A stretch of DNA of 64,000 nucleotides from Brienomyrus brachyistius (taxonomy: Eukaryota; Chordata; Actinopteri; Osteoglossiformes; Mormyridae): NCBI RefSeq assembly GCF_023856365.1, contig NC_064542.1, positions 17,212,863-17,276,862 on the forward strand, given 5' to 3'. Positions within the stretch are counted from its first letter, which is position 1, and each line of letters opens with the position of its first letter. The translations under genes and the position numbers were made by a program. Shown piece by piece: positions 11,501-26,500 of the stretch. Under the pieces are notes generated by a model, which did no database searches, was not told the origin of the DNA, and worked only from the letters and a program-made list of their open reading frames with translations.

Positions 11501-14500
11501 CCATTGTATTGCCAGACGGAAGTATGATTTGTCACTCCAGAGAAAACACCTCCACTGCTCTAGAGTCTAGTGGCAGCGTGCTTTATACCATTAGATCCAA
11601 AGGCTTGGATGCAACTGCTCAGCCATGGAAACCCAATCCATGTGGTTCTTTACGCACTGTTATTGAGCTAATCTGAAGGCCACATGAAGTTTTGGAGGTC
11701 TGTAGCTATCGACTCTGCAGACAGTAGGTGACTTCTGCACGCACTCAGCATGCATTGTCCCCGCTCTGTGGTTTTATGTGGCCTACCACTTCGTGGCTGA
11801 GTTGCTGTTGTTCCCAATTGCTTCCACTTTGTTATACTACTAACAGTTGACCGTGGAATATTTAGTAGCGAGGAAATTTCACAAATGGACATATTGCACA
11901 GGTGGCATCCTATCATGGTACCACGCTTGAATTCACTGAGCTCCTGAGACCGACACATTCTTTTGCAAATGTTTGTAGAAGCAATCTGCATGCCTAGTGC
12001 TTCATTTTATACACCTGTGGCTATGGAAGTGATTGGAACGCCTGAATTCAATGATTTGGAGGAATGCCCCAATACTTTTGCCAATATAATGTGTGTGTGT
12101 GTGTGTAACTCTTTCTTAAATAAAAAAGTCTTTGTGAATACTGTTGCAACCTAAACACTAAAATTTTAAGTAAATCAAAATAATTATCCATTAAGGTGCA
12201 CGTATAGAAAATTAACTGTACCTGATCTGTACTGTATTCCCATTAGAAGCGTTCAGCTTCATATTAGAACTGTGCAACACAAATTTTGTCTCAAAAAATA
12301 CAAAGCATAACAAAATAAATATTCATAAAAAAAATCCCCGTGCTGTACTTGTATTCACATTAACAAATTCCAGCTACACATTAGGATGTGTGCATGCATG
12401 CGTAGTGTGGCTCCACATTTTCCTCCACACTTGCTGCATTCGTTTGGTACATATGCGAACTGAACCGAAAGACCTGTACCAAAAATTTTCAGTATGAATG
12501 CATGTACCGTTACACTCCAACACACACGCACCATCTGGAAGAATCAGAGTTTGGTGTTACTTTGAATTACGGCTGAGTGATATGAACTAAATACCATACC
12601 ATGATATTTTTAAGCAGAATAATGATACGCTACATGTATATCTCTGTTTTTTGCATGCTGTGGGCTTCTTAAGTCAAAGCTGCATATGAAATGTCAAACA
12701 TTTTTATTAAAACAGTATGTTGTCAAAACAAAAGGCAAACACGGGGTTTTCTGTTTGTAAATATGCAACTGCAGCTATCTGTACAGACATTTTCTTTATT
12801 CCACACAGAAGTATAAAAAAAAAAACTAAGCAGCTAAAACATAAAAGCATTTCACTCCACTATGTCCAACAGCGATTCTTTTTTAATTTCTCATTTTATG
12901 ACTTTGCTTTCAAAACAGAAGGTCAGTGTTTATGAGCAGAAAATTAGAATCTAAAACCTATGGCTCTAAAAACTGAAGCCTGGCAACCATTGAAAATGTG
13001 CTTAATAACTAGAAAGGCATTAACGTTCAATAAAATAAACAAATATTAAAAATTATATTTTTAACCTGTGTGGAGTTTTGGCATGTTTTTAAAACAAAAT
13101 GAAACAAGTGACAATGATTGCCTTTCCACTGCGCCAACTTCCTTACCAGACACTATCTGACTAGTAATGGTATTTACTTTATCTATTTTATCTTAGTGCC
13201 ACTTCACAAAAATATTACATGGATGAAAATCTACACCTGAAAATCTTCCCCATGATAGACCCCAAATCAACCCAAAATTGGAACTATGACAGAGGACAGC
13301 AGAGGGTAAAAAGGGAAGCTTGCAGCTGCTGTCTTGTGAACAGAGCCATCTGCCATCTAGAGTTATTTTGTGGATCTTTTTGCAAACTTCCCAGGAACAT
13401 TGTGTAGGTCAATAATTCTCAGACAGCGATAAACCCCCCTATTGACAACAAGTGGGCTGCTTAAAAGAAAACGAATCGGTTGGGGCGGAGTGATACAGAT
13501 AATCTGATAACCTTGGGGGGGGGGTCCCAAGGCTGCTAATTTTGTGGAAAATACTTGGCCAGGCCACATTTCATTATGAATTAGATCATTTAATACCCTC
13601 TAAATCAGTGTTTCACAAACTTACAGTAAGTCCTAGCTGTGCAGCACCATTATTGTGCGTTTTATTTTAAACTGCATTGGAAATGTAGGCAAGAAGGCCA
13701 AATCCCCCTGTTATTCTGCTTTTTGCTTTGAGTGTAGCCTGAGCCTACTTCCCTGCTGATGTCATTGTACCACCCAGCCCTACGAAGTGCAGGAGTTTAA
13801 ACACTAAGGTAAACCAGTAGAGAGTCATATACTGAACTAATGAACGTCAACTGATCATTTGGGTATTTTAATTTAAACCAGACACATTTTTGAATGCCCG
13901 GTGGGTGCGCATTGGTTCATTAGACCTGATGATTGTCAGGCAAGCGGTTCTGTGATATCTTCAGACATGAGTACATGCTAGCAGATGTCTATACCATTGA
14001 GGTTTCAGGCCATTTGTAAACATGCTCTGGGTTGATAGCCTTGGGGGTCCTCCAACAACACAGCATCATCTGTATTTGAGTAGGAGGACTCGAAGAGCTT
14101 GGCATGCATTGTCTCAAGATTGTGGGAGGTCCAGGAGAATGGTGTAATTTAGGGCTCTAACAGTACATGTTGTGCTATCGGTGACATCATTTTTGGTTTG
14201 ATGTGAATGATTTAAGAAATGAAATGTATTGTTTGCCACAGGCAGATTCGAAATTCATAAGCAGATGTTGAATATTGAAAACATTGTTAATTGTGCCTGT
14301 GAGTTGGTTATGCCTACCGCTGGTTTGCTGGTTACAGTCAGTCCTAATTGGCAGTTTGGGAACATTTGGTTTCCTAATAAATTACACCAACACACTGTCA
14401 GCTTGGTGTGGCCCACAGGTTAATCCATCCTGTGCTCGGTGTGGATCCCTCTGCCCCAGTGCAGTGATGAGGACACACTGTGCTGTAACAATGGCACCAT

Positions 14501-17500
14501 CCTTCGGCTGAGATGTAAAACAGGCGTCCTGGCACTCTGAGGTCATAAAAGATTCTTAGGCACCCTTCGAAAGAGTGGAAGTGGTATCCTGATAACCTAG
14601 GTAAAATTTCCCACTGTGGCCTTTACAAATCTGGCCCCCTAATTATCCTCTACATGTAACTGGAAAATTCTCTCCTGCCCTCTCACCACCTGGGCTACTG
14701 GATGGTGAGCGTACTGGTGCAGATTTGCTACCGTCGCATCGTCCAGGTGAGTGATACACAGTTATGGTGGTTGAAATGGCTCCCTATGGGTTCTCTAAAG
14801 TGCTTTGGGTGTCTTGAAAAGCACTATATACATATAACTTATTCATTCATTTATTTTCCATTCATACATTGATTATTTGCTTCGTTTGTTTCGTTTTAAT
14901 CAGTTCAGTAGTTGACCTTTTCATATTTTGCGCTGGCTTGTCTGGTCTAATAATAAAGATTAATGTTCTGAGATTTTTCTTTCTTTGTATTCCATTAATA
15001 GCATATACAGTAAACTCCATTTATAACGAACTTCAAGGGACCTGGCAAAACAGTCCGTTATATCCAAAGTCCATCATAACCAGAGTTTCTGTATACCCAG
15101 AACACAACTACAGGACACCATTTACTCATGCTACACCCCAGCAGACGTAGATTATTATATTGTACATGTAGTAATCCAACTTTACCTGACCAGATGCATA
15201 ACTATTAAAAATCCCGACTATGTATCTACACTGAATATCACCGGCACACCAAGCACCTTGTCTGTTATAGCCGAACAAAACTACAGCTCAGGACCAAGTT
15301 GTTTGTCTGTTATAAGTGAAATTCCGTTATATGCACGTCCGCTATATCCGATGCTTTTTCTGCATGTTCTTAAAGGCACACGGCCGGGCCCAGTGGACCT
15401 CGTGGACTCCGTTATAGACGATATTCTGTCATTAGCGAGTCCATTATAATGGGATTTTACTGTAATTAGTTCCCATGGTAATATTTGTGACATTTTTCTG
15501 TGGTTTACAAAAAGAAGGTTTCAGTTTATGTGATCAAATTCATTGATTAATTGAATCATAATAGAAATGAAAGGCTTTTGAAGCTCTCCCTCAATCATAA
15601 TCCAATTGCCTTGCAGCTAATAATTTACACCCCAAATTCCTACATCACCACAAGATCACTTAGGATAGATCAGTGATGCTTCGTTAATCCCCATGGAGTA
15701 ATTCTTTTCGCTTTACCCCATCTTGCCTTCCATGAGACAGACACATATACAGGTAAGAGCGAACTTGGGGGTCATAGTGCAGGGTCAACTAGCATGCAGC
15801 ACCCCTGGAACTGGGGGTTCAGTGCATTGTATAAGGGCTCTCAGATGTGCTTGTTCTGTCAAGGCTGGGGCTCAAACAGGCGGCTTTCTGATCACTGGCA
15901 CAGAGGCTGAGGCTGTGGAGCCACTCAACCCCTCTAAGGGTCTTCTGACTGGACGGAGTTGAATGCCCTGAGATAAAGACTGGGAAAAAAGGGGTGATCG
16001 CTAAACCTCTTGACATTAGAACAACACCTACACTGACTACTTTTAAACCCATTTTTCCCTTGACTTTTAATTTGCTTTTAATTTTTCGTTGTTTATAGTA
16101 GCTTTTATTTTGTTTTATTGTACATTGCTACCCTTTTATTTACAGACATGCTTATTGGTTTCTGTGCTGTACAGTAGTTTTGTCAGTAGATGTTGACATG
16201 GACATATATTCCTGGAAACTCACCCCCCATGAAAACTCATTTGAGACGACATCATCCGAGTTGTGTGCACTGCTGCGGCAAGTCTTCCTGTGGCATTTAA
16301 GGAAATTCTGACCGGGCTAAAAAAAATAGCTACAGTAATAGGGGTGTTTATCACTACTGATGTGCGACCATACTTAGTAGTGGAGGAGAGTGTGCATGAG
16401 TGGGGAAAAAATGAGATGATTTAATTCATTATGATTGCTATGATGCATTTTTATTTTGAATTTTTATTTATTTTGCATATTTTTATAATGGGCAAATAAG
16501 CATTTGTTCGGTTTTGTCATTCAGCCAGACACACTGACTTACAACCATTTCTAGTTGTGTTTGAGCTTGCAGTTTTAAGTAACTTTGAAACAAATTCTGC
16601 TTTTCTCTGCTGTACTGAAATTTCACCAAACCATGAACCCAAATGGAGGTTTGCACAGAGCAATGAATTCTGTGTGCTGTTTCACTCCTAATGTAATTGT
16701 TGCCTCCCTTTTTTGTCAAAATGCCCCAAATTCTGTTTATCTTGGTTGGATGGGGGTGTTCTTTTCTTCTCCTATATTTTCTTGGTGTGAATAGTCTAGA
16801 AGTGCCTTCTGAACATAAGAAATTTACAAACAAGAGGAGGCCATTCGGCCCATCATGCTCATTTTGGGAGAACTTAACTAATATCTCAGAGTTGTTAAAA
16901 TCTTATCCAGCTCTGATTTAAAGGAATCCAGGGTTTTAGCTTGCGCTACACTAGCAGGAAGACTATTCCATACTCTAACCACTCGCTGTATAAAGAAGTG
17001 CTTCCTCAGATTCATTTTAAAATGTTCTCCCGCTAATTTCTACTTATGGCCATGGGTTTTAGTCATTAAACTAATATTAAAAGAGCAATTTGGCTGAACA
17101 GCATCCTGACCTGTTAGAATATTATGTACCTGGATCATGTCCCCCCTTAGTCTCCTTTGCTCGAGGCTAAACAGATTCAGCTCAGCTAACCTCTCCTTAT
17201 AAGACATTCTTCTAAGACTAAGAATCATTCTCGTAGCCCTACATTGCATCCTTTCCTTGTCCTTCTTAAGGTATGGTAACAAAACCTGCACACAATAATC
17301 TAAGTGGGGCCTTACCAATGAATATATAATCGTAGCATCACCTCCCTTAACAAACTCCACACATCTAGAGATGTAACCTAACATCCTATTGGCCTTTTTA
17401 ATTGCTTCCCCACACTGGCGAGAGTGGGACATGGAAGCATCAACATATACACTGCGGTCTTTCTCATAATCAGCTACCTTTATTTCAGTGGAACCCATAA

Positions 17501-20500
17501 AATATCGGTACTTTATATTTCTGCTCCCTGCATGGATTACATTACATTTTATGTTAAATTTCATCTACCAGGTATCAGCCCAGTTGCCAATTAAATCAAC
17601 ATCCCATTGTTGCCTCTGTGCTGCTAGATCAGTATGTGCTACACCACCCACCTTGGTGTTGTCTGAAAATATAACCAGTTTACTGTATGTATTGATGTCA
17701 ATAACATTAATGTAAATTAGGAACAATAGTGGTCCTAAAATTGAACCCTGCGGTACCCCACTATGAACGCAGGCCCACTGTGACATTGTGCCTCTAATAA
17801 CCACTCGCTGCTTCCTGTCTGTTAAGCAGTTTTTGATCCAAGCTTAAGCAAGAGCCGTTTGTGGGAGACAATATCAAAGGCCTCCTAGAAATCAAAGTAG
17901 ATCACATCGTAGGCCTTTTTGTGATCAATTTCTCTTGTAGCTTCCTCAAAGAACTCAAGTACATTCGTTAAACAGGATCTGCCTCTCCTAAATCCATGTT
18001 GACTATCCCTCAGAATGTTATTTGAATCCAGGTAATCTACCATTCTCACTTGGATTATAGCTTCCATTACTTTCCAGTTATGCAAGTTAAACTGATTGGC
18101 CTATAGTTTGCTAGATTACTTCTATCCCCCTTTTTTGAATATGGGTGTTATATTAGCATGCTTCCAATCAGAAGGTACCACACCAGCAGATAACAATTTC
18201 TGGAATAGTAAAGTTAAAGGTTGCTAATAATATCCCTCATCTCTTTTAAAACTATAGGTAAGATGCCATCAGGGCCTGCGATTTATTTTGAGCTTAGCTA
18301 GGCTTTGTACTACATCAGCCTGGTATACACATATTGGTCATAGATGACGCTGTATTCGTAGTAAATGGTGGTAAGTTACTCATGTTCTCTACTGTGAACA
18401 TCTGTGTAAAATAATCATTAAACTCATTTACTATATCAATTTCATTTTCAATTTGAAGGCCCTTACTATCCTGAAAATTAGTGATTTTGGAGTTAAAATA
18501 TGGGAAGAAACTTTTAATGTCATCCTTAGCCTCCAATGCAATCTTCCTCCTGATATGACAGGGCCTGAGATCAGATCTTGCCAGCATGGTGTGTGGTTCA
18601 GGTCTGATCTGTCCTCTTTGGTGTGCATCCCTAAACGGTCATACAGTTGTGTTTTTAGAAGAGTGGGCCCAGCAAGAGCTACTGACCATGACCAAGTCGT
18701 TCCTTCTCCAAAGGATAAACCTATTCATTAGGGTTCAGGCATTGAATTGAAACTTTGATATGGCACCAGGATAGAGATAGAGAATTTTAATCAGTCCAGT
18801 CCTTTTTAATTGTCAAGTAATTAAGTCTAATCAAGCAACCGTAACAGCTCTAGTCACATCCAACATTATCCGTTTTCTGTTTGCATTGTTTTTTATTTTG
18901 TTTACTTTGCGTTTCTATATATATTATTTTGCGTCACTTTAAACAGTGTGTTGAAGTAGGTAAGACAGAATGTAGCACCACCTGTAAGAAAGACCAATGC
19001 AAGTAAAATTCAGCAAAAATATTTTTGTCTTTGGTAGAAGGCATGAATTAACTAGATCAATCTTGGGATTTTGTGAATCGATATCGAATTGTCAAAACCA
19101 GGATCGCGATTAATCATAAAATTGATATTTTTCCCACCCCTACTGCCTACTATAGTTGGATTGGAGCTGGCCCAGTGGATTTGTCGAACCTCATGATGCC
19201 CCTGCATGGTTTTTGTACCTTTGAATGCACCCTTGGTGTTAAATTGTGCCAGTACATATTAATTCTCATTAGCTAATGATGTGAAGTCATTTGTTAGCCG
19301 CCTTTTGTAAGAATTCGGTGCTCTGGGGACTCCGGTCCACTTGCCTTCATCCAAAATCAAGCACGGAATCTTCCTCTCTCAGTGCTGTGCGCACATGCTA
19401 CAATAACCTTGCAGAAATCTTTATCTTTGTGGCACAGTTGACCCTGGGGCAGCCATGTGCAGTGGAGTCACTATTTTTAGGGCATTTTCATTCTCCATTT
19501 TTTGAATGAACCTTTTTGTGGCCTGTGACCTGAACCCAATTCAGCAATATGCTATGTCCGCCATCTCCTCACAAGGCATGGCCTGCACAGGACAGCTACT
19601 GGCACATTCTGTGTGAGATGTAGATGTGCATGCATGTTGCGGATGTGCAGGTATGCGGCATTCCACTGCAAATTCTCCCTCGATGGCATGTAACTGCTCT
19701 GACTGAGATCTCAAGCATTAGAACAGGGAATCCCCTGATGTCTGTCTTTTTCATATGTTTATGTGCTCTTTTGTTTTAAAGTTTCCTTATGGAACATCAA
19801 ATTGAGGGAGTGTAGTAGTGAAATTCAAATCACATTGGTAATGTCCGTATTCAGTGACAGCTTTACCCACCTGGGAGGTGGCAGGATGTCAGACTACTGA
19901 AACGGCAGTGATGAAATGGTGCCTTGTGCTTCATCCAAGCTGTTGGCTGATGGAGCAGCACCTCCGGGGTGTTAGCTTGGCCTGGAGGTGGAGAGTGGAC
20001 AGCCTTGGTCCATGACTGCCTAGTTGTGGAATGGTGTCTTTTACCCATTCCTTGTCTCTCTTCTCTCCCCCCCCCCCACCCCCACAGATTATGTGTACTT
20101 TGAAAACTCCTCCAGCAACCCATACCTGATTCGCCGGATAGAGGAGCTCAACAAGGTGAGTATAGCATTGTTGTGTCATTTGCAAAATATCCGTAGGGGA
20201 GTCACAGACTCAACCTCCCGGTTGGTTGATTGTGCCGAAGAACCTTAGAGCATCACTCTGACCCTGGGTTCGGGTCCACAGCCCCTCAGACCTGGGCTCC
20301 GAAGCCTCAATCCTTCATGGAGGCCAGGCCTGCTGTCTTTAACACATGGCGCTGCAGCTGTGAGGGTCACGCTCCTGCAGTGGACGGCTTGCATAACTCG
20401 GCATGTGCACTCCGTCCCCTGTGGAAGGCTTCAGCTGTCTTATGTAACCATCAAGGCAGACTAGAATGGCACAGCAGCATTGCCTGGCCTCCAAAGGCAG

Positions 20501-23500
20501 TGAGAGGTGAGATGGGCTTTAATGACCACCAGTGCTTTCAGTGGCTTCATCCACGGTACTTTGGCTCTGGCATCCTGGTCTGAGGGAATCCTTGCATGTT
20601 GATATAAAGGGCTGTTGACGATGAGCAGCCTTTCTAGCAGCTGGAACATAAACAGTATTAATAAACACCCGCCAGCTGCCGCATGCTGCTTTCTTAAGAC
20701 GTGGATGTTTGTGTGTATATTATCCATGCTAGGGATGCATGCGACATGTTGGTTTGGAAAGCATGGACGCCTGTGGGGGGCAGCATGAGGCACGTAATGG
20801 ACAACTGTATGTTTCCCTAGACGGCCAATGGCAACGTGGAAGCCAAGGTGGTGTGTCTGTTCAGACGGAGGGACATCTCAGGCAGCCTTAACACCCTCGC
20901 CGACAGCAATGCCAGTGAGTTCATCCCCGCGCCGGCCCTCTGCTGTCTGATGCACTGACTCGCTGTTCTGCTCTCTTCTGACATACACAGGTGATGCCAA
21001 AGCAGAGATTTCACCCAGCATAACTGAATCCACAGTGCAGAGAGAGAGTGCATTTTTAAAGATCTAATTTCATATCTAAGCAGTAAGGTAGTAGCGTGGA
21101 GCAGGCTTCTGCTGGGTGTGGTTCTCCATGCTGGATGGGGTGGTGTGGTGGGGGGACAGACTTAAGAGTACACCAGCAATGGAGGGAGACTAAAATCAGC
21201 ACTTCCCTTTGCTGACGGAAGAGCATAAAGCAATTGCATAATTTTGTTTGTTAAAATATTACAGTGAAAGCCCAACAAAAGGCTGCCCACTGCAGCTTTG
21301 TTGGTTGGCGGTGTAAGGGGGGCAGACTTTGGCTCCGGCAGCGCTGTTCACGGGAGGTGCGCTGATGGACAGCAGAGCCCTGTGCGTGTGCCTGACTGCT
21401 GGCCGTTCCGGCAGCCGCACTCTGGCTTGGGCTTTGGCCGTGATCCCATCATGCTGGACTCACAATGGCTCGCTTGAGGCTGGTCCATACTTCTCCGCAC
21501 GTGAATTAGCAAACGTGTCTGCTGGAACGTTTATGACGTGTTCGACATCATTGTGTACATCCGTGGACAAACACCTGCTGCACTCCAAATTTGTGTCGAT
21601 GTAGCGGTGTACTCGAAGCTCTGGACACACTGCGTCTGATCAGTTTAGCTAGCGTCCACTTTAAATATCAACATGAATGCTTTTGATGAGCTTTAGGTTA
21701 GCGTGTAAACCCTACAGACTACGTACCAGGTAGGGCTGGGCAATATATTGGATTTTTATGATATAACGATATATTTTCATACAAGATGTATGATGAGACA
21801 ATATTGTTTATCTTGATATAGTTTGTTGCTTTGAAATTATATTCATGGCGCCACCATTTCACCTATTTCTCCTCACCCTGTCTGTCTCCTATGAACTGCG
21901 CCCTGCTCCACCCCTCTCCCCTTCTGAACACAGCCCATCCCTCCCACTCACTCATTCACAAGTCCTGCATGCAACGAAAACATGGAGACAGACACAAACA
22001 CAAGGCAAGCTAGCGAAGAGGAGTTTCGGGGTATTTCACCAAGCAGAATTTCTTATTTAGCCGCATAGCTTGTCAGGTTTAAGGTAGTCTGAGCAACATT
22101 TAAGTGGACGATTATATAGTCCATTTAGCCCAGATTACCATAAATCCAACAAGTTATCTGGCTAAGCAAGAAATCCTGCTTAGTGAAATATCCCCCTGGT
22201 TGGCAAAATAATATATGCCGGTTTCATCTTAACTTATGGAAACGTCCTTTGGGTACTGTGCATGCACTCAATGAAATGAAGGCCCTTTTCTCGTGCTTGG
22301 TTCTATCCTACCTTGTGTTGGAGTTATGGCTTTTTTCTGCGTTTTCAATGTTCATACATTTTTAATATTTTATTAAATACATTGATCGCACTTTAGTTTC
22401 AGCATCACGCTGATTTACTATGCTGCATGTCGAAATACCTGACATGTTTTAACACTTAATCTTATAAGGTATTTCAGCCTCACAATGTATGCTTACATTA
22501 CATTAGTTTGTGTTTTTTAGACAAGTAAAATTATTTTTTGGATTATCCACTTTCAGTTTCAGCCCATAAAAATTACAATAACATTTTCGGTAAGGTAGCA
22601 CCGATCGATAGATATATCTGTCAAAATGCAGTAAGGTAGGACAAATCGACATTGTTGAGCCATTTCTTCATGTACATGTACAGCTGCCTCTAAATAAAAG
22701 TGCCCGTGTGACATTGAGGACATTTGGCTCCGACTTGGAACAGTCTATTTGTTATTACTTTATGGGAAAACAATATTGAGGTATATATCGTATATCACGG
22801 TTCAGCTAAAAATATCGAGATATGATTGTCGGTCCATATCACCCAGTCCTAGTACCAGGTAATAAAACATGGTTACATAAATGGAAATGCGTGTGCATGC
22901 TTGTCTCGAACTGGAAATCTTACGCCAACCAGCTGACCAAAGGTGGCCCTGTGATCTGGCTCTGAAACATAGAAAAACAGACTCAAACCTAACTACTCTG
23001 GAATATCAGAATAATAATTCATATTATTATTATAAAAAATATCAAAGCGGCTTCACCCGAGGAAAAAATGAACGTTTCCGTGTAGACATACACAGAGTGT
23101 ATATGCGATTAGTGCTCCTGTATGAACCAGCCTTCAGAGTGTTTGCTGCCCCCCCCCCCCCCCCCCCTCTTAATTTTTTTCTTCCCATTTTCCCTTCAGC
23201 TTCCCCGCTTCTGATTGCTTGTTTCCTCCTCTGCTGCCTTGGCGCTGTCCTGTTATACAAGACCTGGGTTTCTCCCCCCCCCCCCCCCCCCCCCCATGAA
23301 GCATGCTGCTCTCTTCTTATCCTCTCGCCCTCACACACCGCCTGGAACAAAAGGCTCTTAGTGTGTCCAGCTATGCCACGACAAACACAGCGCACTTGGA
23401 TTTGCCTTTGTGAAGGAGTGTGTGTGTGTGTGTGTGCGCGTGTGTGTGCATGTATGCGCGTGCCCCTGTGCTCCTGTGTGTGCCTGGTGTGTGTATATCC

Positions 23501-26500
23501 CTGTGTCAGTCTGCGCTCGCTTGTGTGTGTATGTGTGTTTTATTTCCTAGTAGGGGGTGTATAATTTGGGGGATGGGCACTTTAGGTTTAGTGTACAGGG
23601 GTTTCCTGCTGAGTCTTGCAGGAGCTGACTGGCCAATGGGTGTGGGGGCAGGAGGGGTTAACAAAGAGGTGTGGCCTGAAATCCCTCCCCCTCCATCAGG
23701 GTTTCCTGTGGCTGAGTGCAGGGGCGGAGTCCACAGGCAGAGTCCCATAATTACACTTCCTACATGTCACTGCTCCATTTCCTGGCACTTTCGCTTACTG
23801 TATGTGTGTGTGTGCCAGTTTCAGCAAAAAAAAATTTGAAAGGATTGAGCAGAAGATTTGGCCCCTTATAATTAATCATAAATTACATTTATGCATGTAT
23901 CACCATCACTGTAACTGAACCACAGGCTCATGCAGTGACTTTACTGGCATGTAAAAACTGAACAGTTAATCCACCAGTGACCTCCTTCAGTCCTTTAACA
24001 CTGCTAACGACAAGGGCTTTGGCACATGTGATGTTTTGGATGTTTTGGACCACTTGATCTGACGTTTGAAATAATACTTCCGGGGAGGGGTCTGATTTGT
24101 TACATTTTTCTCTCACAGGAGACTTTGAGGAAGAGTCAAAGCAGCCTTCCCTTTCTGAGCAGCAGAAACATCAGCTGAAGCACAGGGAGCTCTTCCTCTC
24201 ACGGCAATTCGAGTCACTTCCTGCGACTCACATACGGTGCGGCCTTCTTCATATCACAACGCGGCAGTCACAGGGCTTGGCCCCAACACCACAGATTGGC
24301 ACATTGCTGCCAGCTGCATTTGGTGGTGGAGAGACCTGTTTTCATGTTGTCTAGAAATCTGCATTCGTTTGTGTTTTCTTCTCCCTAATACTTTGGTTTT
24401 GAAATTGCTGGGTGCACAGAGCTGCATCTTGCATTTATGATCAGATGTGGGCTCTGCGATGCTGCTGAAGATACTTTGTGCAACTGTAGCTGTAACGAGA
24501 CATGATTGAAAGTACAGCACTCTACCAGCCATGATCTGAACAGGCTTGAGTTGTGTGACGCCGATTGATCTAGCCCTCCGTCAATCTCCTCCTCTGATCT
24601 GCCTCTCCTTCCTGTGCTTGCTCTCTGCAGGGGTAAATGCAATGTTACCCTCCTCAATGAAACGGATGTGCTGACTGGCTACCTCGAGAAAGAGGTGAGA
24701 TGCTGCTGGAAACCCATCCTGTTCCCCCCGCTGGGGCTTCATGCTCTGCTTTACCACAGACAGGCAACTCTACCGCTCTAAGATCGTATGTTTACTCCTG
24801 TTCATCTCCCATTCTGTCCCAGGACTATTTCTTCTACTCTCTGGTGTTTGACCCAGTCCAGAAGACTCTATTGGCAGACCAAGGCGAGATCCGGGTCGGC
24901 TCCAAGTACCAGGCTGAGATTCCTGACAAGCTCGCCGATGGTGAGCGTGAATGGCTGTACGATGTCACCTCTGACCTTTTTTAGTCACCTGCAACACTTT
25001 TATTTCAGTTTTCTGTCTCAGGGCAAACGTGTTCAATAGGCTCTTTATAAAGGCGATGAAACAGCTGCAGCATAGACGAGATTAATCACTGCCTGCTCTA
25101 GTTGTCCTGCCATAGCTTGCTGTGGAGAAGCACGTGGAGTGTGTGTAGCAGCCAGCTGTGGGAAAGGCAGAGTCAGCTGCCCCAGACAGAGCCTCCAGGG
25201 AGCTTGTGGTGGCTGTCTGACCACATGTCTGTCTTCTCCTGCTGTGCAGGGGACTTGGATGACCGTGTGCAGGAGAAACTGGAGACAAAGGTGTGGGACC
25301 CAGACAACCAGTTAAAGGATCAGCAGATCGACCAATTCCTGGTAGTGGCACGGTACGTTGGCCTTGCTAAATCCTGTCCTCTTAGGAGAAATACTGGCTG
25401 GAGGTCCTATGGTCAGCTGCTGGGTGGATGTGGAGCCTGTTAAGGAGGGCTAGCTGGTTCTCAGAATTAAAGCTTCCCAGTGACGGGAAGGGGCTGATCA
25501 AAGCCTGAAAGGACACTGTACTGTTCTGTGTACTGGACTGTGAAGGACTGATGAGCCGGGTCTCTGCAGGAGCACTTGCCATATGCTCTGCGGTCACTGC
25601 ACGTCCAAGTCCAGTAGGGGCTGTCACTGCTCGGCAATCATAATTATCATAATTATTGTTGTTTTATTGTTGTTATTATTCTTGTTGTTGTTTTGTTATT
25701 GTTATTATTATTATTATTAGTAGTAGTAGTATTATTAGTATTATTATTATCATCTAGCCTGACTCAAAGCTGTTAAGTGATTTTTGTTTACAATATTTAA
25801 ATACCATAATGGAAATTTGAATGCTGAGAGTATAGGTTATGGTACCACAGGTGTGCTACCACCAGCTAGATACTGTTTGGACTAGTTCTGCATGCAAAAT
25901 GGCTAATCTGCACTAGTCGGTTGACTACAAAATGCCCTGTCTAGCCGTCACTGGTGTCTTTTGGCCCGTTGTGGTCAGTTACATTTGCTGCTGTTGCCAT
26001 CTCCTGGATGACGACGGCATTACACGCCTTCTTGACAGAACAGATCGATGTTTCTTTGATGGTCCTTTGACATTTTTGCAGAGCTTTGCACTGAGACCCA
26101 TTCTTAATCCCCTGAAATCCTGTGGCCTTTCGAGTCGAGATCGTGGCCAGGCTGTGCAGCAGGTCACTGGGCTTGGGGGTGGAAACCTTGGTGCTGTACT
26201 CATGCTGTGCAGTATGTAGGCCTGTAGTGGATGTGCAGATGGTAATGTGTGTGTGTGTGGGGTGGGGGGGTGCAGGGCAGTGGGGACCTTCGCCCGTGCC
26301 CTGGACTGCAGCAGCTCCATCCGACAGCCCAGCCTGCACATGAGCGCTGCAGCCGCCTCGCGAGACATCACGCTGGTGAGATGGATACCGCTGCTGCATT
26401 CATCTCCTCTGCAGATTATACAGCAAGTAGACTGGGGAGCACACGCCTTCACCGCTTTATATGGTGGTTCCAAGTCCCCTTAGTCTTAGCCTTAAATAGT

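Noticed and set aside
22881..23564. 227-aa open frame on the + strand
   Set aside because: It runs through two poly-C tracts and a TG microsatellite inside mta2 intron 3; low-complexity translation and no splice logic.
25941..26473. 152- and 164-aa minus-strand frames
   Set aside because: They are shadows opposite mta2 exon 8 and its flanking introns; no domain.
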